NCBI RefSeq assembly: GCF_022374875.2
Contig: NZ_CP092427.2
Location: forward strand, 372,001-436,000
DNA length: 64,000 nt
DNA from: Mycolicibacterium rufum
GTDB taxonomy: Bacteria > Actinomycetota > Actinomycetes > Mycobacteriales > Mycobacteriaceae
Reading direction: 5' to 3'
Part shown: positions 33,789 through 48,067 of the stretch, in pieces
Numbering within the stretch: position 1 is the first letter of the stretch
Layout: every line of letters begins with the position of its first letter
The notes under the pieces: model-generated
The model's input: the letters and a program-made list of their open reading frames with translations, nothing else
Databases searched by the model: none
Told to the model about the DNA's origin: nothing
Made by a program: the position numbers and the translations under genes

Positions 33789-33972
33789 TCGACTCAGGTC
33801 TCCTCAGGCTCCGCGCAGTAGTCACTTAATACACAACTGCAACAACAGGCACCGATTGCACCGTACGTCACATCTGACGCTAAAGAAACTTTCGTCACAA
33901 ATTACAGCAATGTAATTGCAATTGGCGTTATCAAACGGTGATGTTTGGATTAACGCGTGAGGCGGCTATTCC
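33789..33972. promoter_or_regulatory. AT-rich upstream region of ripA with palindromes and GTCAC repeats
   Basis: 184 bp, clearly richer in A+T than its surroundings. It contains ATTACA-GCAA-TGTAAT (33901-33916), the 10-bp palindrome AATTGCAATT (33914-33923), and three GTCAC pentamers in the same direction (33821, 33867, 33894). RipA is cell-cycle controlled and part of the MtrA regulon in M. tuberculosis, so these are candidate regulator sites. No ydaO-type riboswitch signature was found. Confidence 0.4.
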
Positions 33973-34512
33973 TCAATCGCTGCTGGTGGAGGCTGCGCTG
34001 GGGCCGGTCGACCGTTTGCCGTATTTCTGCAGCATGCGGGTCGCAACGGCCGCGACGAGCACCAAAAACACGAGCACAATCGTGAATGCGGTCCAGGAAA
34101 AGTGCGGGGTGGTCAACTCCCCCAGGAAATTCTTCGACGACTGCACCGGATCGCCGGTCCGGGCGAGGTCCTGACCCGCCTCGAGCGTCGACCGGTCGAG
34201 CACCGGACTGTAGGTTCCTGCGAACGAGGGACTGAGCGCCAGCACGGTCGAGCCCGGGTTGGCGGTGCCGACGACGGTCGCGATGTCGCGCAGCGGCGTG
34301 TCGATCGGGGGGTTGTCCGCGATCACGACGATCTTCAGGTCGATTCCCTGCTGCTTCGCCTCGTCGACGATCTGGCGCAGTGCGGGCACGTCCGCCTGAT
34401 CGGCGGGCGGCACGCTGATGCCGTCGTCCTTGACGTCGGCCTGAACCTGATCCATGTCGATGTCCGGCGGGATGTACGCCGGCAGGAACGGAATCACCTG
34501 CGGTCCGGTCAC
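33973..34512 (-). CDS. Conserved membrane protein (Rv1476-like)
   Basis: 179 residues from the GTG at 34512; the frame is also open 26 codons further upstream, so the start is uncertain. Extracytoplasmic-looking N-terminal part (PAYIPPDIDMDQVQADVKDDGISVP...), and one strong C-terminal helix (TAFTIVLVFLVLVAAVATRM) followed by a basic tail. It resembles TPM-like membrane-anchored proteins. Lies upstream of ripA on the same strand and divergent from acn. Function unknown. Confidence 0.8.
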   Translation of the reverse strand: MTGPQVIPFLPAYIPPDIDMDQVQADVKDDGISVPPADQADVPALRQIVDEAKQQGIDLKIVVIADNPPIDTPLRDIATVVGTANPGSTVLALSPSFAGTYSPVLDRSTLEAGQDLARTGDPVQSSKNFLGELTTPHFSWTAFTIVLVFLVLVAAVATRMLQKYGKRSTGPSAASTSSD

Positions 34513-34592
34513 GCAGAGCACGGTACGCGACCCCCGGGGGTGGCATCGGGCGCACACACCGACAAGACTGGTGGACACCCTGGGATTCAATA

Positions 34593-34609
34593 CAGGACAA
34601 GCGTACTGT
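34593..34609 (+). promoter_or_regulatory. acn promoter with AcnR operator
   Basis: CAGGACAAGCGTACTG (34593-34608) is a precise match to the corynebacterial AcnR consensus as I remember it (CAGNACNNNCGTACTG). It overlaps a -10 box TACTGT (34604-34609), so the transcription start would be near 34616 and the operator would cover about -11 to -24. An AcnR bound there would block acn transcription. Confidence 0.72.
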
Positions 34610-34651
34610 TAAGGTGACAAGCGCCGCCGACACAGCCCGTCGCGGCGATGA

Positions 34652-37498
<2,847 letters not shown>

Positions 37499-37502
37499 CC
37501 GC

Positions 37503-38066
37503 ATGCCGAGGGTGACCGACGATCATCTGGCGGCGCGCCGTCGTCAGATCCTCGACGGCGCCCGGCGGTGTTTCGCCGAGTACGGCTACGACAGGGCCAC
37601 GGTGCGGCGGCTCGAGCAGACGATCGGGCTCTCGCGCGGCGCCATCTTCCACCACTTCCGCGACAAGGACACGCTGTTCTTCGAACTGGCGCGTGAGGAC
37701 GCGGAGCGGATGGCGGATGTGGCGGCGCGCGAGGGCTTGATCCAGGTGATGCGGGACATGCTGGCCGCGCCCGACCAGTTCGATTGGCTGGCAACGCGGT
37801 TGGAGATCGCCCGCAAACTCCGCAACGATCCGGCGTTCAGCCGCGGTTGGTCCGAACGCTCGGCGGAACTGTCGGCAGCCACCACGGAGCGGCTCCGGCG
37901 CCAGAAGCAGGCCGGACGGCTGCGTGACGACGTACCAGGAGAGGTGCTGCGGACCTATCTGGAACTGGTGCTGGACGGCCTGGTCGCGCGGCTGGCCTCC
38001 GGGGACGACCCCGAACGACTCGGCGCGGTCCTGGATCTCGTCGAGGACTCGGTCCGCCAGCGCTGA
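37503..38066 (+). CDS. acnR: TetR regulator of aconitase, AcnR
   Basis: 187 residues. TetR HTH at the N-terminus: ARRCFAEYGYDRATVRRLEQTIGLSRGAIFHHF. It starts 4 bp after acn, exactly as acnR does in corynebacteria, and an AcnR-consensus operator sits in front of acn. This makes a negative feedback loop on the TCA-cycle entry likely. Corynebacterial AcnR senses citrate; here this is inferred. Corresponds to Rv1474c. Convergent with the 62-residue HTH gene, 4 bp apart. Confidence 0.93.
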   Translation: MPRVTDDHLAARRRQILDGARRCFAEYGYDRATVRRLEQTIGLSRGAIFHHFRDKDTLFFELAREDAERMADVAAREGLIQVMRDMLAAPDQFDWLATRLEIARKLRNDPAFSRGWSERSAELSAATTERLRRQKQAGRLRDDVPGEVLRTYLELVLDGLVARLASGDDPERLGAVLDLVEDSVRQR

Positions 38067-38070
38067 CCGG

Positions 38071-38259
38071 TCAGCGCCTGCCGCGGTGGTTGGGGCCGCC
38101 GCGGCTGCGCATGGTCGTACCCGACTCCCGCAGCATGCTGTGCACCGAACCGTAGGAGTGGCCGGTCGAGGCCACCAGGGTCCGGATGCTGGCGCCCCCC
38201 TCGTAGGCGCTGCGGAGCTCGTTGATGAGCTGATCCCTGTCTTTGCCGTTTTTCTTCAT
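38071..38259 (-). CDS. Very small helix-turn-helix protein (Rv1473A-like)
   Basis: 62 residues, strongly basic. One predicted HTH: RDQLINELRSAYEGGASIRTLVASTGHSYGSVHSMLRESG, then a positively charged tail RSRGGPNHRGRR. Small HTH proteins with this sequence style are conserved across actinobacteria, often near the ABC-F gene as here. The ATG follows from homology; the frame is open further upstream only over the ABC-F antisense. DNA target unknown. Confidence 0.85.
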   Translation of the reverse strand: MKKNGKDRDQLINELRSAYEGGASIRTLVASTGHSYGSVHSMLRESGTTMRSRGGPNHRGRR

Positions 38260-38318
38260 TGACGCCCTCCCGCGCTGTGCAGCAACCGCATACCCAGCGC
38301 CGGAAGTGCGTAACCCGA

Positions 38319-39947
<1,629 letters not shown>

Positions 39948-40041
39948 GCTGAAGCTCCTGAGAAGAACGAGGGCATGGCGAAACCCCATGCCGCGGCTGA
40001 CCTCCCAGGTTAGTGCCCGGGGCGGCTCGGTGGCGAATCGA

Positions 40042-40863
40042 TTACTTGTCGTCGGTGAAGACCGCGGCGCGCTTCTCCTTGCGGGCCGCGACGGCTTCCT
40101 CGAAGTTGCTGGTCAGCAGCCGGACGTAGAGCTGGCCGAGGCCTTCGGCCTGCATGTGGGCCTCCAGCGAGCCGGCATCCAGCCCGCTCCACAGCGTGCG
40201 TTTGGTCAGCTCCGTGCCCGGCCGGGAGAACGCCGCGATGCGTTCGGCGAGGTCGTAGCAGGTCTCGAGCAGATCCTCAGAGGGGACCTGCCGCGACACC
40301 AGCCCGATGCGCTCGGCCTCCTCGGCGGTGACGTCACGACCGGTCAGCATGATCTCGAAGGCCCGCGAGGACCCGATGGCCCGCGGCAGCAGGTAACTGA
40401 GACCCAGCTCACTGGCGGTCAGGCCGTTGTTGATACCGGCGGCGCGGAAATAGGCCTCGGTGGAGGCGACGCGGATGTCGGCGGCGAGCGCCAGGCAGAG
40501 ACCGCCGCCGATGGCGGCGCCGTTGACGGCGGCGATCACCGGCTGGTGCATCTTGCGCATGCTGAGGATGACGTCGTCGAGCACTTCCATCGACCGCAAC
40601 CCGAACGTCGGACGGGTGAGTCCGTCGATGTGCGGGACGGACCCGGCGGACTTGTGGTCGGCACCGGAGGAGAAGCCGCGTCCGGCTCCGGTCAGCACCA
40701 CCGCCCGCACGTCGTTGTCGTGGGTGATCTCCTGCAGCGCCGCCCGCAGCGGCACCATGACGTCGAACGCCATGGAGTTCATCCGCTCCGGGCGGTTCAG
40801 CGTCACCAGCGCGACGTGCGGCCGGGGCTTGTCGACGAGGACGAACTGTTCGGGCGCGCTCAC
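40042..40863 (-). CDS. echA12: Enoyl-CoA hydratase/isomerase family protein
   Basis: 273 residues with the crotonase fold: oxyanion-hole segments GFSSGADHKS and AAVNGAAIGGGLCLALAADIRVAS. One catalytic acid is replaced or shifted relative to classical enoyl-CoA hydratases, so the exact reaction is uncertain (isomerase, dehydratase or hydratase). Lies 94 bp upstream of the ABC-F gene. Matches EchA12 (Rv1472) by order. Confidence 0.88.
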   Translation of the reverse strand: MSAPEQFVLVDKPRPHVALVTLNRPERMNSMAFDVMVPLRAALQEITHDNDVRAVVLTGAGRGFSSGADHKSAGSVPHIDGLTRPTFGLRSMEVLDDVILSMRKMHQPVIAAVNGAAIGGGLCLALAADIRVASTEAYFRAAGINNGLTASELGLSYLLPRAIGSSRAFEIMLTGRDVTAEEAERIGLVSRQVPSEDLLETCYDLAERIAAFSRPGTELTKRTLWSGLDAGSLEAHMQAEGLGQLYVRLLTSNFEEAVAARKEKRAAVFTDDK

Positions 40864-40894
40864 GCCTGCACGCTATCGGGCGTGCGCGCGGGGG

Positions 40895-41257
40895 TCAGCC
40901 CTGGCTGTCGTCCTGTGCGGCGACGGCCGCGTCGATGTCGAACTCCTTGACCTTCTGCACCAGGTCTTCGAGCGCGGCGGGCGGCAGGGCACCGGCCTGA
41001 TTGAACACCAGCTTGCCCTTCTTGAACGCCATCAGCGTGGGGATCGAGCGGATGTCCGCGGCGGCGGCGAGCTGCTGCTCGGCCTCGGTGTCGACCTTCG
41101 CGTAGACGACGTCGGGGTGTTTCTCCGACGACGCCGAGTAGGTCGGGGCGAACGCCCGGCACGGTCCGCACCACGACGCCCAGAAATCGACCAGCACGAT
41201 CTCGTTGTCGTTGATGGTGGTGTTGAACTCTTCGGCGGTGATGTCTTTCGTAGCCAC
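40895..41257 (-). CDS. trxB1: Thioredoxin
   Basis: 120 residues. Active-site WCGPC at 29-33, cis-proline in SIPTLMAFKKG. Cytoplasmic disulfide reductase with no signal peptide. 31 bp upstream of echA12, same strand. By order this matches Rv1471 (trxB1). Neither ctpD nor fadE15, which follow in M. tuberculosis, is present here. Confidence 0.93.
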   Translation of the reverse strand: MATKDITAEEFNTTINDNEIVLVDFWASWCGPCRAFAPTYSASSEKHPDVVYAKVDTEAEQQLAAAADIRSIPTLMAFKKGKLVFNQAGALPPAALEDLVQKVKEFDIDAAVAAQDDSQG

Positions 41258-41297
41258 GCTTTCCTCAACGTCGTGCCGGGTACCTGTGTTCCCCGGA

Positions 41298-42803
41298 TCA
41301 GAGCTGGTAGGCCCGCACCCAGTCGACCGTCATCTCGGCGTTCAGCGGCGCCGACGCGCTGGGGTCGCCGGTCCACGGGTTGCCGACGGCCACGTTGAGG
41401 ATCAGATAGTGCCGCCACGCGCCGGAGAACGGTGTCCAGTTCCCGCCGAGCGCCTCGTACTGCGCTTTCGTGACGCGGCCCACCTCGACGCCGTCGACCC
41501 GCCAGATGATGCGGTCGGAATACCAGTCCATGCCGTACACATGGAAGTCCGCGGACAGATCCGTCCCAAGGTCGGCGTCGACACCGTCGAGTTTGACGTC
41601 GACGCCGTTGTTGGACGCCGCGGGGCCGTGGATGTTTCCGGTCCAGGTGCGGGCGGCCGCGGGGGTGCCGAACCCGGGTATCTCCGCGATGTCGATCTCG
41701 CCCTGCCGGGGCCAGTCGAACTCGTGGCCCGGTTCCAGCCCGACCGTCCAGAACGCCGGCAGCACCCCCTGGTCGACGGGCATCTTGATGCGGGCCTCGA
41801 CGCGGGTGCCGACGCCGATCGACTGCTTGCCGTAGGTGACGACGCGGGCGGAGGTGTAGTTGTACGGCGCGCCGAGCCCATCCGGGGCGGGTTCGCGCCG
41901 AGCCGTGATCACCAGGTCGCCGTTGGCGTCGATGGTCATGTTGCCGCCGTCGGTGTAGTACTGGTTCTCCCCGGCGGACTGGCCCCAGCGGCCGGTCTGC
42001 AGCCCCCAGTACCTGAGGGCCTCCTCCCGACTGCTGAAGTTCGTCTCCCACAGCAGGGTCGGCTGCGGAGGCGTGCTGACGACGTCGCGGTAGATGCGCT
42101 TGCGCTTGACCAACCACCGGTCGGCGGTCGTCCGGGACACCGGGATGTCGAGCCAGGTGGTGCCCATCCGACTGCTCCGGATGCCCATCGAGTAGAGCGA
42201 GTCGACGATCATCGATCCCACGGTGACCCGGGTGCTGGTGGCCGCGGCGACGAGCACCGGGTCCGACGCGGTGGCCGTGGTGGTCGTCGTGGTGGTCGTG
42301 GTGGCGGCCAGCGTCGTGGACACGGCCTTCGCGGTGACGGGTTCGGGATCCGGCGCCGTGTTCCGCGCGCTGCTGCGGGTGACAGGTTCGGGGGTGTCGA
42401 CGGTCGCCGCGGCGCGGAGCCGCTCGGTGCGACGCGTGCGCTCGTGGCGCGCGGGACGGGTGTCCTCTGCCGTGTGTTGGGTCGCTTCGGTGTCCTCGTG
42501 CGCCCGCTGATGCCGGGGTTTCGGCGGCGCGTCCGCGTCGGACTCGGGAGCGCTGTCGGCGTGGTCGTCGTCGGACGTCGTCGACGTGTCCGACCGGTCG
42601 GCGCGCTCGGATGTCTCGGTCGTGGACGGTCCGGCCGGAGACGTGGAGGTCTGCGAGGCGTCGGTTCCGCTCTCGGTCGGACTGGCCGCGGCGCAGGCCG
42701 CGCCTGCCACTCCGCCGGCCATCAGAGCGGCGGCGATGAAGCCACCCGCGAGAAGTTGTTTGCCGCTGACCACGGTTGCGCCGGACCGTTGTGTGCAATG
42801 CAT
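41298..42803 (-). CDS. Secreted glycoside hydrolase family 16 protein
   Basis: 501 residues. Signal peptide-like N-terminus (QLLAGGFIAAALMAGGVAGAACAA), a long Ser/Thr/Glu/Asp/Arg-rich disordered region (about 45-150), a poly-threonine run (about 167-177), a helical segment, then a GH16 domain (about 255-501) with catalytic GEIDIAEIPG (nucleophile and acid/base glutamates). GH16 enzymes cut beta-1,3/1,4-glucans and related polymers. Most likely secreted or surface-bound. Same strand and 40 bp upstream of the thioredoxin gene, but no functional link is evident. Confidence 0.88.
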   Translation of the reverse strand: MHCTQRSGATVVSGKQLLAGGFIAAALMAGGVAGAACAAASPTESGTDASQTSTSPAGPSTTETSERADRSDTSTTSDDDHADSAPESDADAPPKPRHQRAHEDTEATQHTAEDTRPARHERTRRTERLRAAATVDTPEPVTRSSARNTAPDPEPVTAKAVSTTLAATTTTTTTTTATASDPVLVAAATSTRVTVGSMIVDSLYSMGIRSSRMGTTWLDIPVSRTTADRWLVKRKRIYRDVVSTPPQPTLLWETNFSSREEALRYWGLQTGRWGQSAGENQYYTDGGNMTIDANGDLVITARREPAPDGLGAPYNYTSARVVTYGKQSIGVGTRVEARIKMPVDQGVLPAFWTVGLEPGHEFDWPRQGEIDIAEIPGFGTPAAARTWTGNIHGPAASNNGVDVKLDGVDADLGTDLSADFHVYGMDWYSDRIIWRVDGVEVGRVTKAQYEALGGNWTPFSGAWRHYLILNVAVGNPWTGDPSASAPLNAEMTVDWVRAYQL

Positions 42804-43140
42804 TCCCCGAATCCCTTTCTCTCACCGAGCCGGATAGCGAAAGAGTGAAGCCCGATAACATCGGCCGAACCACAGCAGGCAGCGAACGCACTCGCGATCG
42901 TCACCGGCAGCACTTCAGGTGCAGCAAACGTAGCCTGCAATACCGTTGGCCCACGGCGATATTCGGCGATTGTCATGATCACGCTGTGCGCCGTACACGT
43001 TCCACCGCTCGTCATCGACGTCGAACCGGTTTTTCAGCGCAGCAATTGGTATTTGCTGTATGTCGTGTGCGCCACGGATGTTCGTGGCCGAAGGTGCCGA
43101 CACCGGCCGCCGCGCCGGTAGCTCTGCAGCCTCGAGCAAG
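42804..43140. other. Intergenic region upstream of the GH16 gene
   Basis: 337 bp between the GH16 start and the end of the small membrane-protein gene. Somewhat richer in A+T than neighbours. It holds the probable GH16 leader with AAAGGG before the ATG. No gene, repeat or RNA structure that I could support; open frames here have no RBS and look like shadows. Confidence 0.5.
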
Positions 43141-43686
43141 TCACGGCCCGGTCGGGATCCCCCGGACCGAGCGGTCCGCGCGATCCAGCAGCTGCGCCCG
43201 GCGCCGCGGCCACCAGAAGACCTCGGCGAGCAGCGCAACCAGGTAGAGGGCGGACGCGACCGCACTGCCGCGCGATCCGTACAGGGCGTCCCACAGCGCC
43301 GTCGCCAGCGCCACGACGAGGATTCCGGCGACGATCCACCGCCACCGCGGGTGTGTCTGCGCCGCGGCGTGCAATCCGCGTGCATAGCCGAGCGCCGGCG
43401 CGGCCAGGTGTGGATCAGAGACCGGGTCACCGTGCCGGACGGCTCGCGCGACGGCCACCCGGTCGCCCGCGTCGAGCGCCATCGCCTCGGGCCACAAGTG
43501 CCCCATTCGCCGCGCTGTCACGGTGCCGAGTACGCCGCCACCGGCGATCATGGCCGCCGCGGCCGGTGCGACCGCCCCCGCGTCCAGCCACGCCAAGGCA
43601 CCCAGACACAGGCCGGACCCGACGCCCAGGATCACCCCGCGGCCGACGGTCCCCCATCGCCACACCGGGGCGGGGACGGCGAGCAC
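43141..43686 (-). CDS. Small membrane protein of unknown function
   Basis: 181 residues (GTG start). Helices near 17-33, 38-54, 110-127 and 138-155, with an arginine-rich cytoplasmic stretch and C-terminus RRRAQLLDRADRSVR. No known family recognised. It begins 4 bp after the flavodoxin-protein stop, so both are likely cotranscribed. Confidence 0.7.
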   Translation of the reverse strand: MLAVPAPVWRWGTVGRGVILGVGSGLCLGALAWLDAGAVAPAAAAMIAGGGVLGTVTARRMGHLWPEAMALDAGDRVAVARAVRHGDPVSDPHLAAPALGYARGLHAAAQTHPRWRWIVAGILVVALATALWDALYGSRGSAVASALYLVALLAEVFWWPRRRAQLLDRADRSVRGIPTGP

Positions 43687-43690
43687 GTCC

Positions 43691-44407
43691 TCACCGGTAC
43701 TCGGGGTTGGCGAAGTCGTAGCGGCAGCCCGCGTCCCATCCGGAGCGGAGGTTGCCGTAGGCCGGTACGCCCCCTGCCGCCTTGAGCAGCCGGGCGAGGT
43801 GCATCAGATTCCACGTCATGAACGTGGTGTTGCGGTTGGTGAAGTCGTTCTCCGGTCCCCCGGATCCGGGGTCGAGGTACGACGGTCCGGGACCCGCCTC
43901 ACCGATCCAGCCGGCGTCGGCCTGCGGCGGGATCGTGTACCCGATGTGCTGCAGCGTGTAGAGCACATTCTGGGCACAATGCTTGATCCCGTCCTCGTTG
44001 CCGGTGATCAAGCAGCCGCCGACGCGTCCGTAGTAGAGGTACTGCCCGGCGTCGTTGAGCAGATGCGAGCCGCCGTAGAGCCGCTCGTGCACCTTCTTCA
44101 TCACAGAACTGTTGTCGCCCAGCCAGATCGGGCCGGCCAGCACGAGGATGTCGGCGGCGAGCACCTTCCCGAAGATCGCCGGCCAGTCGTCGGTCGTCCA
44201 ACCGTGCTCGCGCATGTCGGGCCACACACCGGTGGCGATGTCGTGGTCGACGGCGCGCACCACATCCACGGCGACGCCGTGCTTCTCCATGATCGCGGCG
44301 CTGATGCGGACCAGGCCGTCGGTGTGGCTCATCTCGGGAGAGCGCTTGAGCGTGCAGTTGATGATCAGTGCCCGCAGACCACCGAAATCCAGGTCGAATT
44401 CACTCAT
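43691..44407 (-). CDS. Flavodoxin-fold NAD(P)H:FMN/quinone reductase-like protein
   Basis: 238 residues. The N-terminal LRALIINCTLKRSPEMSHTDGLV and DILVLAGPIWLGDNSSVMKKVHERLYG are typical of the NADPH-dependent FMN reductase (flavodoxin_2/WrbA-like) family, with a phosphate loop near SPEMSHT and a GxxGG-type region VGGCLITGNEDG. Probable two-electron reductase of quinones, azo or nitro compounds. AAGGAG lies 8 bases before the ATG. Divergent from the HAD gene. Confidence 0.82.
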   Translation of the reverse strand: MSEFDLDFGGLRALIINCTLKRSPEMSHTDGLVRISAAIMEKHGVAVDVVRAVDHDIATGVWPDMREHGWTTDDWPAIFGKVLAADILVLAGPIWLGDNSSVMKKVHERLYGGSHLLNDAGQYLYYGRVGGCLITGNEDGIKHCAQNVLYTLQHIGYTIPPQADAGWIGEAGPGPSYLDPGSGGPENDFTNRNTTFMTWNLMHLARLLKAAGGVPAYGNLRSGWDAGCRYDFANPEYR

Positions 44408-44494
44408 CGGTGCGCTCCTTCACGCCGGGCCATCGAAGTGCAGTGCGCTGACACGCTTCGAGCGTTACACGCAGCGCGCAACGGCAATGGGCAG

Positions 44495-45175
44495 ATGATG
44501 AAACCCATGCCCACCCCCCGCGTGCTGATCTTCGACGTCAACGAGACCCTGCTCGACATCGAGGCGCTGAGGCCGGCGTTCGAGGACCTGTTCGGCGATG
44601 GGCAGGTGCTGCGCGAGTGGTTCGCGCAGCTGGTCATGTACTCCATGACCGTGACGTTGGCCGGCAGCTACGTCGACTTCTTCACCCTGGGCCGCGGTGT
44701 GCTGAACATGGTCGGCGACGTGCACGGCGTCGCGATCACCGAGGAGGACTGGAGCCGGGTCGGCGAGGCCCTGCGGTCGATGCCCGCGCATCCCGACGCC
44801 GCCGACGGCCTGGCCCAGCTGCGGGACCGCGGGCACCGGCTGGTGACGCTGACGAACTCCCCGCGGGTCAGCGGCACCCCGACCCCGCTGGAGAGGGCGG
44901 GACTGGGCGACTACATCGACAGACAGTTCAGCGTCGACAGCTACACGACGTTCAAGCCCGCCACTCGGTTGTACCTCGAGGTGGCTGCGGCGCTCGGGGA
45001 AGAGCCCGGCGACTGCATGATGGTGGCCGCCCACGTGTGGGACACCATCGGCGCACAGAGCGCGGGGATGCAGGGCGCGTTCCTGGCCCGCCCGGGCAAC
45101 GCCGTCATCCCGACGCTTCCGGCCCCGACCCTCGTCGCCGCCGACCTGCGGGAGCTGGCGCGGCTGCTGGCGTGA
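44495..45175 (+). CDS. HAD-superfamily haloacid dehalogenase-like hydrolase (type II)
   Basis: 226 residues. Motif I FDVNETLLD has Asp then Asn at +2 in place of the second Asp of phosphatases. Motif II TLTNSP, Lys in FKPATRLY, and motif III MMVAAHVWDTIGAQSAG are characteristic of 2-haloacid dehalogenases rather than phosphatases. Substrate unconfirmed. The start could be ATG 44495, 44498 or 44507. Divergent from the flavodoxin gene; ends 3 bp from the DUF59 gene (convergent). Confidence 0.83.
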   Translation: MMKPMPTPRVLIFDVNETLLDIEALRPAFEDLFGDGQVLREWFAQLVMYSMTVTLAGSYVDFFTLGRGVLNMVGDVHGVAITEEDWSRVGEALRSMPAHPDAADGLAQLRDRGHRLVTLTNSPRVSGTPTPLERAGLGDYIDRQFSVDSYTTFKPATRLYLEVAAALGEEPGDCMMVAAHVWDTIGAQSAGMQGAFLARPGNAVIPTLPAPTLVAADLRELARLLA

Positions 45176-45178
45176 GAC

Positions 45179-45562
45179 TCAGACGGTGAAGCCGAGCGCC
45201 CGCAGCTGCTCGCGGCCGTCCTCGGTGATCTTGTCCGGGCCCCACGGCGGGTTCCACACCCAGTTGATCTTGATCTCGTTGACCAGCCCGGCGCCCACCA
45301 GCGCCGTGCGGGACTGATCCTCGATGACGTCGGTCAACGGACATGCCGCCGACGTCAGCGTCATGTCGATCAAGGCGACGGCGCCCGCGTCGCCGTTCTC
45401 CACGCCCAGCCCGTAGACCAGACCGAGGTCCACGACGTTGATGCCGAGTTCGGGGTCGACGACGTCGCGCATCGCCTCCTCGAGGTCCGCGAGCAACTCT
45501 TCGTTGGGCTCTGCCAATTCCCGGCTCGCTTCGCTCGTGCCCGCCGGCTCCGTCTCACTCAT
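45179..45562 (-). CDS. SufT-like DUF59/MIP18 iron-sulfur assembly protein
   Basis: 127 residues. DUF59 core: LEEAMRDVVDPELGINVVDLGLVYGL and MTLTSAACPLTDVIEDQ. These proteins help deliver Fe-S clusters to apo-targets. Last gene of the SUF operon: its ATG overlaps the sufU stop by one base (TGATG). Corresponds to Rv1466. The ATG is chosen over an upstream extension that runs into sufU. Confidence 0.94.
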   Translation of the reverse strand: MSETEPAGTSEASRELAEPNEELLADLEEAMRDVVDPELGINVVDLGLVYGLGVENGDAGAVALIDMTLTSAACPLTDVIEDQSRTALVGAGLVNEIKINWVWNPPWGPDKITEDGREQLRALGFTV

Positions 45563-46029
45563 CAGTTCTCCTCCACAGAAATCTCGTCGGGCCCGTGCGC
45601 CTGGGCCAGTGCTGCTTTGAACGCCGTCCACCCGAGCAGCGCGCACTTCACCCGCGCCGGGTACTTCGCGACACCGGCGAACGCGATGCCGTCGCCGAGA
45701 ACGTCCTCGTCGCCGTCGACCTTGCCCCGCGACGACACCATCTCCGAGAACGCCGCGACCGTCTTGAGCGCGTCCCCGACGGTCTGCCCGATCACCTGGT
45801 CGGTCAACACCGACGTCGACGCCTGACTGATCGAGCAGCCCTGCCCGTCGTAGGAGATGTCGGTGACCGTTTCCCCGTCCTCGGACAGCGCCACCCGCAG
45901 CGTGACCTCGTCGCCGCAGGTCGGGTTGACGTGATGCACCTCGGCGGCGAACGGGTCCCGCAGGCCCCGGTGGTGCGGATGCTTGTAGTGGTCCAGGATC
46001 ACCTCCTGGTAGATCTGCTCGAGCCGCAC
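45562..46029 (-). CDS. sufU: Zinc-dependent sulfur transfer protein SufU
   Basis: 155 residues of the IscU/SufU scaffold family. Cysteines in NPTCGDEVTL, GQGCSISQAS and KCALLGW plus Asp of CGD form the zinc site typical of SufU. It accepts persulfide sulfur from SufS. GTG start, 1 bp from the sufS stop. Corresponds to Rv1465. Confidence 0.95.
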   Translation of the reverse strand: MRLEQIYQEVILDHYKHPHHRGLRDPFAAEVHHVNPTCGDEVTLRVALSEDGETVTDISYDGQGCSISQASTSVLTDQVIGQTVGDALKTVAAFSEMVSSRGKVDGDEDVLGDGIAFAGVAKYPARVKCALLGWTAFKAALAQAHGPDEISVEEN

Positions 46030-46030
46030 G

Positions 46031-48065
<2,035 letters not shown>

Positions 48066-48067
48066 GA

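Noticed and set aside
33789..33972. ydaO (c-di-AMP) riboswitch before ripA
   Set aside because: Such switches precede some actinobacterial wall hydrolases, but the conserved GGAACCCGC-type core is absent here.
42255..42320. Short tandem GTC/GTG repeat as a CRISPR or VNTR array
   Set aside because: It lies inside the GH16 reading frame and codes for a threonine run; there are no spacers.
42722..43246. Small open frames in the 337-bp region before the GH16 gene
   Set aside because: No ribosome binding site, promoter-spaced start or plausible domain; both strands are equally open by composition.
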